Assembly (NCBI RefSeq): GCF_014898055.3
Contig: NW_023601322.1
Span: 74,676,740 to 74,740,739, forward strand
Direction: 5' to 3'
Origin: Talpa occidentalis
Taxonomy: Eukaryota; Chordata; Mammalia; Eulipotyphla; Talpidae
DNA length: 64,000 nt
Made by a program: the position numbers and the translations under genes. The notes below the pieces were generated by a model. The model was not told where the DNA came from and did not search any database. It worked only from the letters and a program-made list of their open reading frames with translations. Positions 1-33,714 of the stretch are shown here, in pieces (positions within the stretch are counted from its first letter, which is position 1; the number at the start of each line of letters is the position of its first letter).

Positions 1-189
1 CTGAACCCTTCTGGGAGTTTGACCCTGGCGGTGGACTCCTTGTTCCTCCCCTTCTGACACCCCAGCTCCTGGTCCCGGGGGACCCCAGCCTCCTGTAACC
101 AGACGGTGGTGGTCCTGGGGAGCGAGCAGTGTGCCCTGCAGGACTGCCGAAGAAACGGGCTCGAGCTGAGGTCAGAGGAGCTCGCCTCA

Positions 190-1000
190 TCCAGGCACGC
201 TCCCCCGCTCCCCGCCCCAGCACGCGCGCCGGCTCGTGGGGTCCGCCCTTTTCCAGCGGCGCGGGCGGGCGGAGCCCCACAGGTGGGAGCGGGCCGGGGG
301 GTGGCGCGCGGGCCGCGTACGTGCGGCGGCCGGCGGGCGGCATGAAGGGCGCGGGCGGGCGGCCCCGCGTGGCCGGAGACCCGCTCCCGGGGCCCCGCGC
401 TCCGGCGACCGGGCCCTCCCCGCGGGAGTCGCGGGCGGTGGGGAGCCCCGCGCCGGGACGCTGGGGACGCGGAGGCCCGCGCGGGCGCCGGGGCGGGGGG
501 TGGGGACGTGGCGGCGGCTCAAGGGGGCGGAGCTCGCGCGGGGGGCGGGCCCGGGGGGGGAGGCGGCGCGGGCGGGCGGGGCGCCGCCGCGGGAGGTTCT
601 GGAAGCGCCGGGGGCAGCGCGTCCAGGTGAGCGCCCCGCGGGGTCCGCCCCGGGCTCGGGCGCGCGCGGGGAGAGCGGGGCGCAGCCTGCCCTCCGCGCT
701 GGGCTGGGGAATCGGCGCCCGGGGTCGCGCCGTCGGCCGCTCGCGCCGGGTCCTGGTCCCCACCCGCGCGCGCCGCGCGGCTGCTGCCCGGTCCGGTTCC
801 TGCCCCGCCGCGGCGGCCCCTCCCGGGCCGGGCGGGGAGGTCAGCGGCGGCCGCCCGGGCGGGGAAGTGGCCGCCGGGTCCTGTCAGGCTCCCCGACGAG
901 GGGCGGCCTGACTACCCTCGGGGCTGCCGGAGGTCAGAGGCGCGGGCGGAGGGAGGGAACCGGGTCCGGCCAGGCCCTGCCCCCAGGGGCGGCGCTGCGT
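190..1000 (+). promoter_or_regulatory. P4HA2: CpG-island promoter of P4HA2
   Basis: This block is extremely GC-rich with many CpG dinucleotides and several GC-box (Sp1-type) cores, for example around 526-533, 541-547 and 553-561. No TATA box is evident. It lies immediately upstream of and around a good splice donor (after 626) in the same orientation as the P4HA2 coding exons. A housekeeping-style CpG-island promoter with dispersed start sites is the natural reading. The exact transcription start cannot be read from sequence. Long open frames here on both strands are by-products of the GC content. Confidence 0.8.
500..626 (+). other. P4HA2: P4HA2 noncoding exon 1 (start approximate)
   Basis: A consensus donor, CCAG|GTGAGC, follows position 626 inside the CpG island and is the best candidate for the end of a 5'-untranslated first exon. 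The next exon (10564 on) has a strong acceptor just upstream of the initiator ATG, so a noncoding exon 1 is required. The 5' end given is a guess. Confidence 0.55.
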
Positions 1001-3396
1001 TCGTGATGTCCGGCACTTTCTTCCCTCGGAAAGGCGAGGAGTCTTTGGCCTTGGGCGGGCAGGGTCCAGCTTGGTGCCCATGAGAGGGGTTGTTGGATAA
1101 CAAAGTTTCTTTTCCCTTCTGACACCCTTGCTGTAGCTGCCACCCTTTTCCTCAGCAGCTGTGGAGATCTAATTGGTGCTAATTGGTCGACTGATGCAAG
1201 GAACAGTCTCTTCTGTGTGTCAGTAATTGAGGAGCCACTAGTGCCCTGGGGCTGACAGACTGAAGACTGGAGAAAGTCCAGGCCCAGAGCTGTGTGGTGA
1301 GTGCTGTGCTGGGAGGGAGGATGGGGTGTGTTGGGAAGGAGGACCTGGGTGTGGTAGAGCACAGAATGCCCCAAGCCAGAGGGCTTCCTGGAGGAGGTGA
1401 CCCGTGAGCTGGCCAGGTTAGATGAAACCTGAAGTAAAGGTGGTTTGGAGCAGACCTGGACACCAGTGGAGGCAGGTGATGGGAGTAGAGACACTTTCGG
1501 GGATAACTGCCCCTGTACTCTGTCCACCAGAAGTTCCAGTGAGAGGACGGTGCCTGGTATTGTCCCTTGTGTGTGGAGGGTGCCCAGTGAACCTTTGCAG
1601 TAGGAAGAGGATCAGGGCATTTCCTGCTTCAGGACTGCATAGTTGGGCCCTGTTTGTATTCTAATCTGACACCTTTGAGATGGTGTTGGAGAATGTTAAT
1701 GAGACTGAGACTGGTGTCTTTGTAGAGTGACACCTCAGGCATGTGCTTCTTGATGTAGACTACGCTAAGCCTCACAACCTCACCTGTTTGCAGGAGGTCC
1801 TGGCTCTGAGAACAAGGAGACATCGGTTTGCAGAGTAGAGCATTCTTAAAAGTCTCAGATTTTGCAGAGGATCCACTGTCTACCTAAGAATTTATGGAAT
1901 GTTTTTGCAAGCTTCTGCTGCTTCTCACTTCATGTCACAGGTTCCATGATTTAGTTCTCTATTAAATAAGCCAAAATCTCCTTTGGCTTGTGTTCAAATG
2001 GAAATGTCCAAGATGCAGCCATTCACTGTTTCTTGGCCTCAGCACTCAGTTGTTCTGTTCACTTCTCCCCATTTCTGAGATGTCTTGGCTTTGAATCCTT
2101 CAAGAGCTATGTTTTTAGATAGTCAAGTGTGTCCACTCTGGCTCAGCCAAGGAAGCCACGTAGCAAGGATGGAGTGAGTTGGCTGGGGGCCTCATCCCAA
2201 GATGTTGTCATCCAGCACCACTCTAGTTTCTGAGAGCTCAGCAGGCCAATGTGGTGATGATGTGACACCATCTGTGGCTTGTGATAGGCTCATCAACTGT
2301 GTTTCAGGCTCTGAAGTGGGGTGCCCAGGGGAGTGCTTACTTTGCCACTGGTTTAGTCTGGCCACAGCTGATCTCTTTTCATTCCTTGAGTATCTCATGT
2401 GCCTGGTTTCTTAGAGTATGCCTGGGGCTGGAATGAGGGAGGAGGGAGAAGAAGGTGACAGCCGCACTGCCCTTGTGGGTAGCACATAATCTCTCTGAGA
2501 TTGCTGTTTCATGCTGGCAGCTGGCCACGCGCCAGAGGAGGCACTGAAAGTGTGAATGCTCATCAGAGGGAGAGACTGTGTGGGTGCAGCCCTGAGGAAT
2601 GAGTAGAGTGAGAGAATATGGGGTCTACTTATTTCCCAAGAAAGCCTTTGATTCTGGAGTCTACTCATTTCCCTAGAAAACCTTTTGACTCTGCCCTCCC
2701 ACATCATAGGGAGGGTCTGAGATTGGATGCAAGACCTTGGCCGATTTGTGGCCACGCTGGCTGATAATGTGCATTGGGCTGACGGGCGTGTCCCTGGCTC
2801 CTGGGATCTGTCAAGAGTTTAATTTTATGCAGATGGAGGTTGGCAGGAAATACTGTGATGCAGGCACGTGCAAGCCCAGACAGAATGCTGGAGGAGAGTT
2901 GAACTTTGAAAAAGCTGCTTATCTAGGCATTTTGGATTTTTTGAAGTACCCCAGGGTGAGGGCTGGTGATCTCTGAGATTTCTGCTGGGAATGTGGAGTG
3001 AGGGATATTCTCAGGAGCAGAGGGGAATGAAAAGCCTGGATTCTACTTTTTGGAGCCCTAGAAGAGAATTTTTGTTCCAGTGGTGTCCTTGCAGAGCAGG
3101 AGATAAAGTGCTTAGGCAGTGAATTCTCTAGCTCAGATGAGATCTGTCTCAACCTAATTGTTAGGGGGAAAGGATGTCCTGAGCAAACTCCACACAGGCT
3201 TGTGGACTCCACCCCCACTCCAGTGCTCTCAATAAGAAGGTCAGAGACACTGGGAACTACAGATCCCATGATCACCAAAGGGAAGGTTGCGAGGACCTGA
3301 GGGCGAAGTTAAACGACTATGTTCTCTGTTTGAGTATTTAACTGGCCATGTGGCTCAGCGAGCGCATTCTTTTTTTTTTTTTTTCCCAGAAAGAGA

Positions 3397-3688
3397 TTTT
3401 TTTTTTTTAAAGATTTATTTTTATTTATTTATACAAGCACTGGGTACAGTCAGAAGCGCAGGAGGGTGAGAGAATTCACCAGAGCCAGAGCGGGGAGCAG
3501 AGCAGGCAGAAGGACCAAAGTACACTGCTGAGGGGAGCAGCGGGCAGCAGGAGAGGTCTGCGTGCCATGTGGGACCCTCCTCCGGTGGCCGGGGAGCAGC
3601 CGGGGATCGAACCGCAGAACCGGCACTGCAGAGGCTGCGGGCAGCTTTGCAACCTAGCGCTCAACCGCTGCACCACTGGGGAGGCCCC
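3397..3688 (-). repeat. tRNA-derived SINE, subfamily A
   Basis: Full-length antisense copy. The B-box-like GGTTCGATCC (minus strand) and the GGCCTCCC head at the right end mark a tRNA-derived element, and the T-rich left end is its poly(A)/AATAAA tail. Subfamily A is recognised by the tail-proximal ACCCAGTGCTTGTATAAATA. Confidence 0.85.
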
Positions 3689-4224
3689 AGCATGCTCGTT
3701 CTTCCGTCAGCTGGGGGGTCATTGGGATTCCAGGTCAGCGGAAGGGGTAGGATGTATTTACAAACTTATCTCCCTCTTTTTCTCCCTGAGTTATTCATTC
3801 TCCATTTCCCCTTCCCTTGTAAATAAACTTTTTATCTACATTTTGTGTGTGTGCAGTTTAGCATTCATAAGGCCCCTTTAAGCACGTGGGTGAGGACCCA
3901 CAGTCAGGCAACCCGTTTTATATCAGGGTTGCTCTGTAACATAATCACAGACCAGCATCTGCTCTAGACCTTTCAGGAAGTGCTTGCAAGAGTATAGCCA
4001 GCTCTGTACCTAGCACTCTTCGGGGATAAAGGTGTGGTGGAGATCCTGACACCTGGTACTTATCAGTGCTCTGAATAAGAAGGTCAGAGACACAGATATA
4101 CATGAGACACTAGAGTGCTGGTCCAGACCTGTGCCTTTTGCCTGAGAATTTTCCCTGGTGAGCTTTAGAGCTAATGATGATCCCCTGATGATCAGTGTGC
4201 TATGTTGTGCAAAACTCTAGTCTC

Positions 4225-4411
4225 GGGCCTCCGCGGTGGCCTAGGGGAGGCCTCTCCTGTCTCTCCTGCTGTTCCCCTCAGCAGTGTATTTCAGTCAATC
4301 TGCCTGTTCTGCTCCCTACTCTGTATGTGATGAATCCTCTCAACCCTCTGCACCTCTGGCCTACACCCCAGATCTACTACAACAACAAAAAGGACTCTTA
4401 AAAAAAAAAAA
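4225..4411 (+). repeat. tRNA-derived SINE, internally deleted
   Basis: The head GGGCCTCCGCGGTGGCCTAG is joined directly to the middle GCCTCTCCTGTCTCTCCTGC, so the tRNA B-box region is missing. It ends in A(11). It is of the B type (CTCTGTATGTGATGAATCC). Confidence 0.75.
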
Positions 4412-4599
4412 GATTCTGGTCTATTCTGAATTAATGTCTCATCTCTTCTGGAGATTACCAAATATTTGCTTTGTTTTCATCTTCACTGTCCCCTAGACTG
4501 GGTTTTCTTCCTCCCCAGGGATCACTTGGGTAGCTGGCCCCTTCAGGTACACCGATGTTCCTTTAGCACCCTAGGTGCTTATGATTTATAAATTGCAGC

Positions 4600-4740
4600 T
4601 TGCACAGGGCTTCCCACTGATATCCCTCATCTCACTATCACCATTATTTCGATGGATAAGTCAAGACTTAGAAAACCTGCAACTTGTCTAATGGTCACAA
4701 AGCTAGGAAGTGGTAGCAGGGCTGAGGTTTAATTCTGGGG
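4600..4740 (+). repeat. MIR remnant
   Basis: AACTTGTCTAATGGTCACAA then AGCTAGGAAGTGGTAGCAGG follows the MIR core pattern (acttgcccaaggtcacacag...), degraded. Confidence 0.6.
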
Positions 4741-5059
4741 CTGTCTCATCCCAGGGTGGGTGCCTACCCACTGACTGTTCTTCCTTGCCCTGAACTGAGC
4801 TGGTCGCACATCTGTGAGGGCCATTGCTGTGATGTCTGGGGCTGGAGTGGCTCTCACCTGAATGCAGGCACCATGATCCTGACTTCTGGGCCCATGTTGC
4901 TGCCCTCCCTCTGGTGGGATCTAGCCAGGGATGTCCGTGAAGCTGTTGTGTGAGTTTTTGTCTCAGTGTGGCCACCCCATTTGGGAATCCATTGTGCTGT
5001 AAGACTATAGATATTACTGTAGGAGTGCATGGTAGCCACATCAAGTGGAAAATATGTTT

Positions 5060-5215
5060 TGGTTCAGTCTTGGTTCTGCCATTGATCTGCTGTGGCAAGT
5101 TAGGTGTAGTAAGCTCTCAGCCTCAGTTATCTTATATATCTGTATATGAAATAGAGATGATTATGTAGCTTACAAGGTTTTGGTGAGGATTAGGTGGTAG
5201 CAATGAAAGATTTTT
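5060..5215 (-). repeat. MIR remnant
   Basis: The pattern CAGCCTCAGTTATCTTATAT ... GGTTTTGGTGAGGATTAGGT matches an antisense MIR core (cctcagtttcctcatctg ... ttgtgaggattaaa). Confidence 0.6.
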
Positions 5216-5224
5216 GGAAACATC

Positions 5225-5890
5225 AATGGTGGTTATCTTAGTCTAGTTCCCAAAAACCAGAGCCTGAGGCACAGCTTAAGTGAGTAATGCTTTATTGGAA
5301 GGGGCAACTGCAGGGCAGCAAGGATGAAGGAAAAGAAAAGTGAGGTAGAGGATAGGAAACACATACAAGTCGTGTTTTAACAAGCTGGCCAATCTGCACA
5401 CAGATGTACTAGTTGTTCAGCCATATGGGGCACCCCTGGGCAAGCGCTACAGAACTGCCATGCCATGTTCCTAGTCGGGAAGCCTGGAGAGGGAGCCTGA
5501 CTGCTGACCTCCGCTTATCTTCTGTTGTTCACTGGTCAGAATTGCTTCATGAGGAGCTAAGTCCCCTTGTTTCTGCCTCTTGGTTGCATGACCAGCACCC
5601 TTCCATAGCCACTTGGGAGGCCAGTGTGGCACATCACTGGAGTTTGGAAGTAGTGGGAGGAGCCAGAGATTTGGGACCTGTATAGCCTCCTCTGTTGCAT
5701 CTGAGGCAGAAAGAGCAGCTCAATGCTCAAGGGACAGAGAGGCTGAGAAACTATGACATGGTATGGCCAGGGCATCCACTAGTGATGTGTGGATGTTGTC
5801 CTTGTATAGTTCCCTCTTTTTTTCCCTTTTATGAAGATACTGTAACAGTGTGATATCCAGGGAACAGGGTGGTTTCAGGTTCCCTGTCCC
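5225..5890 (-). repeat. Possible old LTR or similar repeat
   Basis: GTAATGCTTTATTGG reads as an AATAAAGC poly(A) signal on the minus strand, and the block has no coding signature. The family is not recognised, so this is a weak call. Confidence 0.25.
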
Positions 5891-6051
5891 ACCCTAAGGA
5901 AGGGTAGAGCTGGGTAGGTAAGCTAGAGAGGAGCTACGAGAAGCAGAGATGGAGGGGGAAGAAGGCTGGAGGAGGCACACGATACAGAAAGACATGTGAA
6001 GAAGCCACTGTTGCAGGGAAGACTCAGGGTGTAGGCTGGAGGCTCTGGAAT

Positions 6052-6165
6052 GAAAGAATTCACCAGAGACAGAGTAGAGAACAGAAAAGGTGGATTTATG
6101 GAAATGCAGTGCTAAGAGAAACAGCGGGCAAGACAGGAGAGGTCTGCTGTGCCTCATGGAGTTCT
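6052..6165 (-). repeat. tRNA-derived SINE fragment
   Basis: GAATTCACCAGAGACAGAGT through GACAGGAGAGGTCTGC matches the middle of the B subfamily in antisense. Both ends are missing and it is more diverged than the other copies. Confidence 0.65.
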
Positions 6166-7322
6166 CTCTTACGAGTTCATCTCCCCTAGACTGCCCAGTC
6201 TCTGCCAAGACCATGACTGAAAACAACCCTGGCTCTTGCCTGTTTTTGCTGCTTTATTGCTTACGTATTGAAGCAGGAGACTGGTTTTGATGGTACTCAA
6301 GTGGGAAGTATAAATCAGCATGTTCATGTGCTGAGGACTGAGAAAACATTAGAATAGAAACAGGTAAACATTTAGGCTGCATTAGGTTCTCAGTGAAGGA
6401 GCGTATTTTTCATGTGAGGTAGTCGCTGAAGATATGAAAGCTGGAGTCATGAATTGGTACTGGAGAGGGTGATAGGGTCAGGTCACACTGAGTCAAAAAG
6501 GCCCTTAGGGTTAAGGAGTTTGAACTGTATCCTGAGGGCAGTGGAGAGCCTTTGGTAGTTCTTAGGAAGAGAACAAAAAGGAGCTTCAGTAAGCCATGTT
6601 CTCTACTCTGTAAAACAGAGGGGGAAGGGAGGTCACATCACATGGCAGATCAGCTTAGGCAGGGGCAGGAGAGAATTAGGGTGGTTTAGACCAGGTTGAG
6701 GACTGAGATATGACCTCAGGTAAGGAGAATAGGGTGCCTTCTATCCCAGGGGTATCCATGACAGCAGTTGTGGACCTGAATGGACGTTCATGTGCTTAGG
6801 TGGCAAGGCCTCCTGGAGCCTCTGCACAGCTCTTGTCAGTTGAGCTCTCGGCTCTGCCATCCCAGCATTGGCCACACCACCAGAAAGCAGAGTCACTGCT
6901 GGAGGTGCCCTGTTCAGGCAGGGTTTGCCCCTTCAGAGAAGACACTTGGTCTCTTATTCAATGCCAAGCAGGACCTGTTCTCAGTAAACCCATGTTCTAT
7001 CGCTAGGCTGTTAAATACATTGTTAAAACTCAAGCTGTTGGATTTGGGCTGCAGCTGGGAGCTTGGCAGAGGTTCTTGCCTGATGAAATAAGGGGAGAAA
7101 CTTAGGACACTGCTGGTTTGCAGCTGGAAACATCTTTTCGTGGCCATTTGGCCAGGTTGTAAATGTCCTTTCCAAAGAGCAGGCTTGTTGGGGCCTCTGA
7201 TTGTATGTCTTGGAATTGACCTGTGCTTAGAAACAGTGGTGATCACCTAGTGGGTGAATCACAGTCATAGGGGTTTGGCAGGCTTTGGAGGACCTCCCCC
7301 AGGGGCCCAAACTTGGGCTATC

Positions 7323-7598
7323 TTTTTTTTTTTTTTTTTTTTAAAGATTTATTTGTTTATTCAAGCACTGGATACAGTCAGAAGCATGGGAGGGTGAGAG
7401 AATTCACCAGAGCCAGAGTGGGGAGCAGAACAGGCAGAAGGACCAAGGTACACTGGTAAGGGAAGCAGCGGGCATGGCAGGAAAGGTCTGTTGCACCATG
7501 TGAGACCCTCGCCGGCGGCTGGGGATCGAACTGGCGCTGCAGAGGATGCAGGCAGCTTTGCAGCCCAGCGCTCAACCTCTGCGCCACCGGGGAGGCCC
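7323..7598 (-). repeat. tRNA-derived SINE, subfamily A
   Basis: Full-length antisense copy flanked by the target duplication TGGGCTATC (7314-7322 and 7599-7607). Confidence 0.88.
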
Positions 7599-9837
7599 TG
7601 GGCTATCATTTGAGAGGGGCCTACTTTGTTTTTTCTTTTCATTTTAAATGTGTTATAAATTATTTTAAAATTTTCCTGTAGAATTGCATGTAGAAAAAGT
7701 AGGACATACAAATAAACATGTAGAGAAAAATAAAATTGCCATGCTATAGCTCTCTTCTTGCATATATACATATATGTTATAGATATAAATTTTTCCTTGC
7801 AAAAATAGAATCATAGAGAACATTGTTTGAGAATCCTCCTTTTCCACTTAGCATTACACTTTGATCTTCTCTCTGTTAATATATATACTTTACTCTTAAA
7901 TAATGCATAGCAAGCAATCCATTATATGAAAGAAACAAAATCTTCTCTAGTAGTTTCCTAATTTGAACAAGTCTATGATGAAATATTACTTATTGCGTGC
8001 CTGATAATGGGCCGGACATTGTTGTAAACTTTGGAATGCAGCTCAGATAAAGCATAATTGGTTTTGTACTTGGGCTTGATGTCCCTTTGTCAGAAAAGGA
8101 GGTTTGACTCCACCCGTTTCTGGGCCTATTCAGCATGGATTTCTGAGGGTTCCTGGGAGGGCTTTTGGCAGCCCTGGACACTTTGGGGTGGGTATACACA
8201 CTCTTACCTGCTCTTTTCTAAGCAAATGATTAGAGGTATGAGATAGGATGAGGTAGGGGCCATAGGGTAGGTGTGGATAGTAGGTCTTTCCACGTTGTGG
8301 GTCCCAGTCTTTTCTGGATGCTGCCTCCTTCTAACCTGATGGTGATCAGATGACTTGCTGTACAAAGCCTAGGATCAGGAAATGGGAGGAGTCCTGGGCT
8401 CCCCTGTCTGAGGCGGCAGTGTTGATTGTGGTTGTTAGATGGCTGCTCCGGGGTGCCTAGCAGTGTTGTCATCCACCTCCTCTACTAGAGGAGAGTTTTG
8501 CAACTGTTGGTAAGCCCCCTCCCAGAACTCCACCTGTAATTCTTTGGGGCTCTGCCTCCAGACTCGGATTCATGGATAGGCTCAGTCTAAGCCAGATAGC
8601 ACATTCCAGAGAAATGACAGCTGGTTTTCATGTAATGAAGGAACCTGGTTGCTTTTTCCTGAGAGCTGTAAGGCACCAACCATGCACGGGATCACGACGG
8701 TGATTTGAAAGGAGAGCGGCTTTTCCTTTTCCTGAATTTGTTATCTGATCTCTGAAGGGGTGTGCCATTGAAACTGGTAACATAGCTGGGAGAAGCTTTG
8801 GGACCTCGCATTTCTGACCATGCCTAGTCTGGTCTCCCAACCATTCCATCCTGATGGGCAGTCAATGGCTCCAGCAGCATCCACGGATACAACCTTCTGG
8901 CCCTGCATTTTTACTGTCCCTTCCTACATGCACATACAGAAGGTGCTCTCCTGGGCTAGTCAAACTTCTTGAGGTACAAGTAACAGAAACTCCACTCTCT
9001 GTGAATGTATAAGCAAGAAGCAGGGCTCCAGGCCTTCTGGAATCCTGGACTGGAGATGTAGTATTGTTAGACCTGGGAGCAACCTGTGTCCAGAACACCT
9101 GGCCTCCACCTCAGGGCCACTGTGGGCCTTCTCAGGGACTTGCTTTTCCTCTGCTATCCTAATCTATGATGGGTTCCTTAGCCCCATACTCCCTACCTAC
9201 CAGCCGGTTCTGGGCTCTGCCAGACATTTGGCTGGGGCATGAACAAATGGGACTATGTCATTTAATGTCCCCTTTTCCTGATATAGGATATAGCCTGATA
9301 GGAGGGGGTTGGCGATGGGTTTTCCTGAGCCTAGCCTGGAACCACAATGGATTGGCGTTTCTTCTGAAAGGTGAGGTGAGGAGTGGTGCAAGTGGACTGT
9401 GTCTCATGAACCATGGCAGGTAAAACATTGGTGAGCTGGCATTTGTCAGCTCAGACCTAGAATTCTGCCAGATAAATCTTACAGTTTTGCGGGGGGTATT
9501 TGTATTTTCTTTATTTCCTTTGTTTCCTCTTAGTAAATTTCCAATGGGGCTTGACCGAAGTAGAGTAGGAAGAGGAGGGACGGACAGAGCTGGGGCTCAG
9601 ATAGGTGCTAGTCCTCCATTGTGCTTGTGCTGAGTGGCAGAGTGGGGAGACGGATGTCTGAGCTGTTGTGTACTCAGGTCCTCAGCCAGTGGGGCTTACC
9701 CCAGGCTGTGCCTGCTGTCTTCAGAGCTGATACTGGTATTTCTAGGCTAATGAGGAGACAGCAGTTGGCCTCTTACCCATGTCAGCAACCCAGTCTAGCC
9801 CAGCCCAAGTTTTTGGCTCTGCGTGGCTGATTCCTTT

Positions 9838-9902
9838 TTGTGTCCCAAGTGCCGAGCATTGGGCCTGGCATATGTGAGTCTTTAGTAAATATTTGTGAAT
9901 GG
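9838..9902 (+). repeat. L2/MIR-like tail
   Basis: GAGCATTGGGCCTGGCATAT ... AGTAAATATTTGTGAATGG resembles the conserved 3' tail shared by L2 and MIR. Confidence 0.5.
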
Positions 9903-10605
9903 TGTCCTGCCAGTGAGGACTGTGTCTGCTGAGAAACCTCACTACAGGAAGAGCAGTGTCTGCCCAGAGTACCCATTCTCCTGCCTGCTCTCACTGTGGC
10001 CAGCTGTGGACTGGCAGGGGGCAGTTTTATTCCTCTTCGGCACAATCGTCTGAAGTATACCTCATTTTGGCAGTGGTTACCCTGGAGCATATTGTGTCTA
10101 GTTCTCTTTCTAAAATTGTCATTCCAACACTGTGGCCCTTGTAGTGGGCAGGGACTGTGCTTTAGGTCTGGGGCCCCAGCCCCTGTAGCCCCAGCACTGG
10201 CACATGTGTTGGAAAGAAAGACTGAAACGGACAAGCTGTCTGTAAAACAAGAAGGGGTGGGCCAGATTTTTGGACTAATTCTAGAACCTCTGATTCTACT
10301 AGTCCCTTGTGCACTTCAGCCTTTCCGTGTGGCCGGTAGTCACTAGTAAAGAGGACAGCATCTCTCCCAATGACAAGTGGCCTCCAGAGCAGAAACAGAA
10401 CTGAACACATATCACTGTTCCACACCAAGGTCTCTACACTGGTGATTCTGAATATCTTTCTTAGCTTCTGTGTGTTAGCATTTTCCTGTTTTAATGCGTG
10501 TGTAGCTGTGCACATGCATATGTGTCTCCTCTCCTAAGTTGCTTTTTCCCTCTGTTAATCCAGTGACCAACCCTGAGTGGCCTGCAGTCACTGCTCCCTG
10601 TGACC

Positions 10606-31636
<21,031 letters not shown>

Positions 31637-31992
31637 CATTCTTTTTCTGCCCTTCCATGTCCTGGCCCCACAGCCCATGTCATCTTCCAGTTCAACAAGA
31701 CAGACGCCTTTGTATGTTCCAGCCCATCAGGCAGGTCTTTGCAAGAGTGAATGTTTGTCTGGAACAGAGGGAGAGTGCATTAGAGTGGGTCTTAGGCAAC
31801 CTGAGTACCAGCCTCTTTGATCAGTTTGTGCCCGTTTCAGCAACTGCAGCAGTCAGACTGCTTAGCACCTACCAGGTGCCTTTGTACCTCAAATATTTTA
31901 GGTGTGAGAGATGTTTCAGTGAACCAAAGTTCTGAAAATTTGTTTACATGTTTGTTTTTATGGCATTTCTATCAATATGGCTTTAACCAAAA

Positions 31993-31998
31993 AATAAA
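31993..31998 (+). terminator. P4HA2: P4HA2 poly(A) signal AATAAA
   Basis: A canonical AATAAA lies 357 nt past the stop codon. A TG/T-rich stretch (TTTGGATGTATTTTTTG) begins about 30 nt downstream, as expected for a cleavage site at about 32015-32020. Confidence 0.75.
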
Positions 31999-32249
31999 AT
32001 GTCCCTGCCAGAAGCCTTAAAGAGCCTCATTTGGATGTATTTTTTGAGACTGGGGAGCTTTTACCAAATTCACCGTTTCCTGTGCATCTCCTCTATGCAG
32101 GCAGTCTGGATAATCCATACTTTAGTGACAAAATCCTGACCATGGATCTAGACCTGGTTTCAACACTTAATCTCTAGTAAGCTTCAGTGCCCTTTTTGGA
32201 AAGTAAGGAAAACAGACTATTTTTGCCTCCCAGAGGACACAGAGAGCAT

Positions 32250-32960
32250 GTATATTCATGATTGTGATGGGGTTATAATTTGAAATTTCTTAAATTTAGA
32301 GATATATACAATAAAGTGTTTGTGATACATAGATATATGGTTTAAAGAATATAAAGATGAACACAGCACCCATGTCACTACCGCCAAAGTTAGAGATGAT
32401 TCTCAAATCTGAATCTTAGAAGCCCTTTGTGAGCACCCTCGTAAGTCATATCTTCTTCCCTGCCACTAGCACCTTGTCCAGTGATTTTTGGTGGTCATAT
32501 CTTTGCGCTTTTTTTTTTGTAGCCTTACTACCCATGTCTATATCCCTAAATAAATAGTTTTGTTTGATTTTGAAGTTTTTATAAATGGAATCAGAATAGT
32601 ATTTTTTGGGTGTTTGGCTTCCTTTTGTTTAAGTTTCTTCCCTGTCTTGGGAATTTTGACTATATAATGAACATAAGCTCTTTGTTGATAATATATTTTG
32701 CAAATACCTTCTTTTTTGCAGTTTGTCTTTTCACATTTAGTTCTTTCGATGAACAGAGGTTATTTTTGTCAAGATTTTCCTTTTTTGGTTTATGCTTTTT
32801 TTATGTCTCATTCAAGAAATTCTTCTATGTTCCAACATCATGAACATATATTCCCTATTCTTTTCTAAAAACACTGTCATTAATATTTGTGGGCTTTATT
32901 TTTGTATAGGGTATGAAAGCGAAGGGTCTACTTAAATTTTTTTTCCATGTTTTGTTAGGG
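32250..32960 (-). repeat. Degenerate L1 3' sequence
   Basis: TTTATAAATGGAATCAGAAT followed by TTTTTTGGGTGTTTGGCTTC is the familiar antisense L1 3' pattern. It is strongly diverged, and the boundaries are approximate. Confidence 0.5.
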
Positions 32961-33247
32961 TAGAGCAAGTTTATATTAGTAATAACCCCTAAATAAATAA
33001 ACCAAATAATAAATAAACCCTAAATTTCAGTGGCTAAAAAACAAACACTGAATCTAGTGGTAATGCTGCCTATCTACTGTCATCAATATTCCTATAGTGC
33101 TTTCCATTTCCCAAAGGAAAACAAGCAGTGAACGAATCTGGGAAGTACAGTTAACAGAGTAACAACTCCAGTATAACAACAGAGTGTAGGCAGATGAACT
33201 TAGAGCTGAGAAACAACAGAAAGCTTACTGCACACTGGGTGGGTTTT

Positions 33248-33518
33248 TTTTGTTTTTTAAAGATTTTATTTATTTTTATACAAGAACCAGGGTACAGGCC
33301 AGATGAGCGGGAAGGTGAGAGGATTCACCAGAGACAGTGCGGGGAACAGAACAGGCATACTGACGAAATACACTGCTGAGGGGACCAGTGGGCAAGACAG
33401 GAGAGGTCTGCTTTGCCAGGTGGGATTCTCTCTGGCTGGCTGGGATCAAACCCACGCTGCAGAGGCTGTGGACAGCTACACAGAGGGGCACTCAACTGCC
33501 TGCGCCACCAGGGAGGCC
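33248..33518 (-). repeat. tRNA-derived SINE, subfamily B
   Basis: Antisense copy with target duplication CACACTGGGTGGGTTTT / CACATTGGGTGGGTTTT (33231 and 33519). Confidence 0.88.
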
Positions 33519-33714
33519 CACATTGGGTGGGTTTTAAAATTTTTTCTGCTTGAGATTCTAGGGACTTCTTGAATATAGTAGTATCTTTAATCATTTTTGG
33601 AAAATTATTAAATCAATTTACCTTTCACCGTTTCCTGTATTCCTTCTGAAACTGATTAAATGTTAGTTAGATTATATTGAACTAGTCTCATATTTTTGCC
33701 TTTCTTTCATTTTA

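Larger units (their letters stand above)
627..10563 (+). other. P4HA2: P4HA2 intron 1
   Basis: This 9.9-kb intron contains SINE copies (3397-3688, 4225-4411, a fragment near 6052-6165, and 7323-7598), MIR remnants (4600-4740 and 5060-5215), a possible antisense LTR (5225-5890) and an L2/MIR-like tail near 9838-9902. I see no additional gene. The small open frames across it have no coding signature and no recognisable protein. Confidence 0.6.

Noticed and set aside
129..1006. Long open frames (up to 260 codons) across the CpG island on both strands
   Set aside because: They are rich in Arg, Gly, Ala and Pro, overlap in several frames and have no domain. They arise from GC content and few stop codons.
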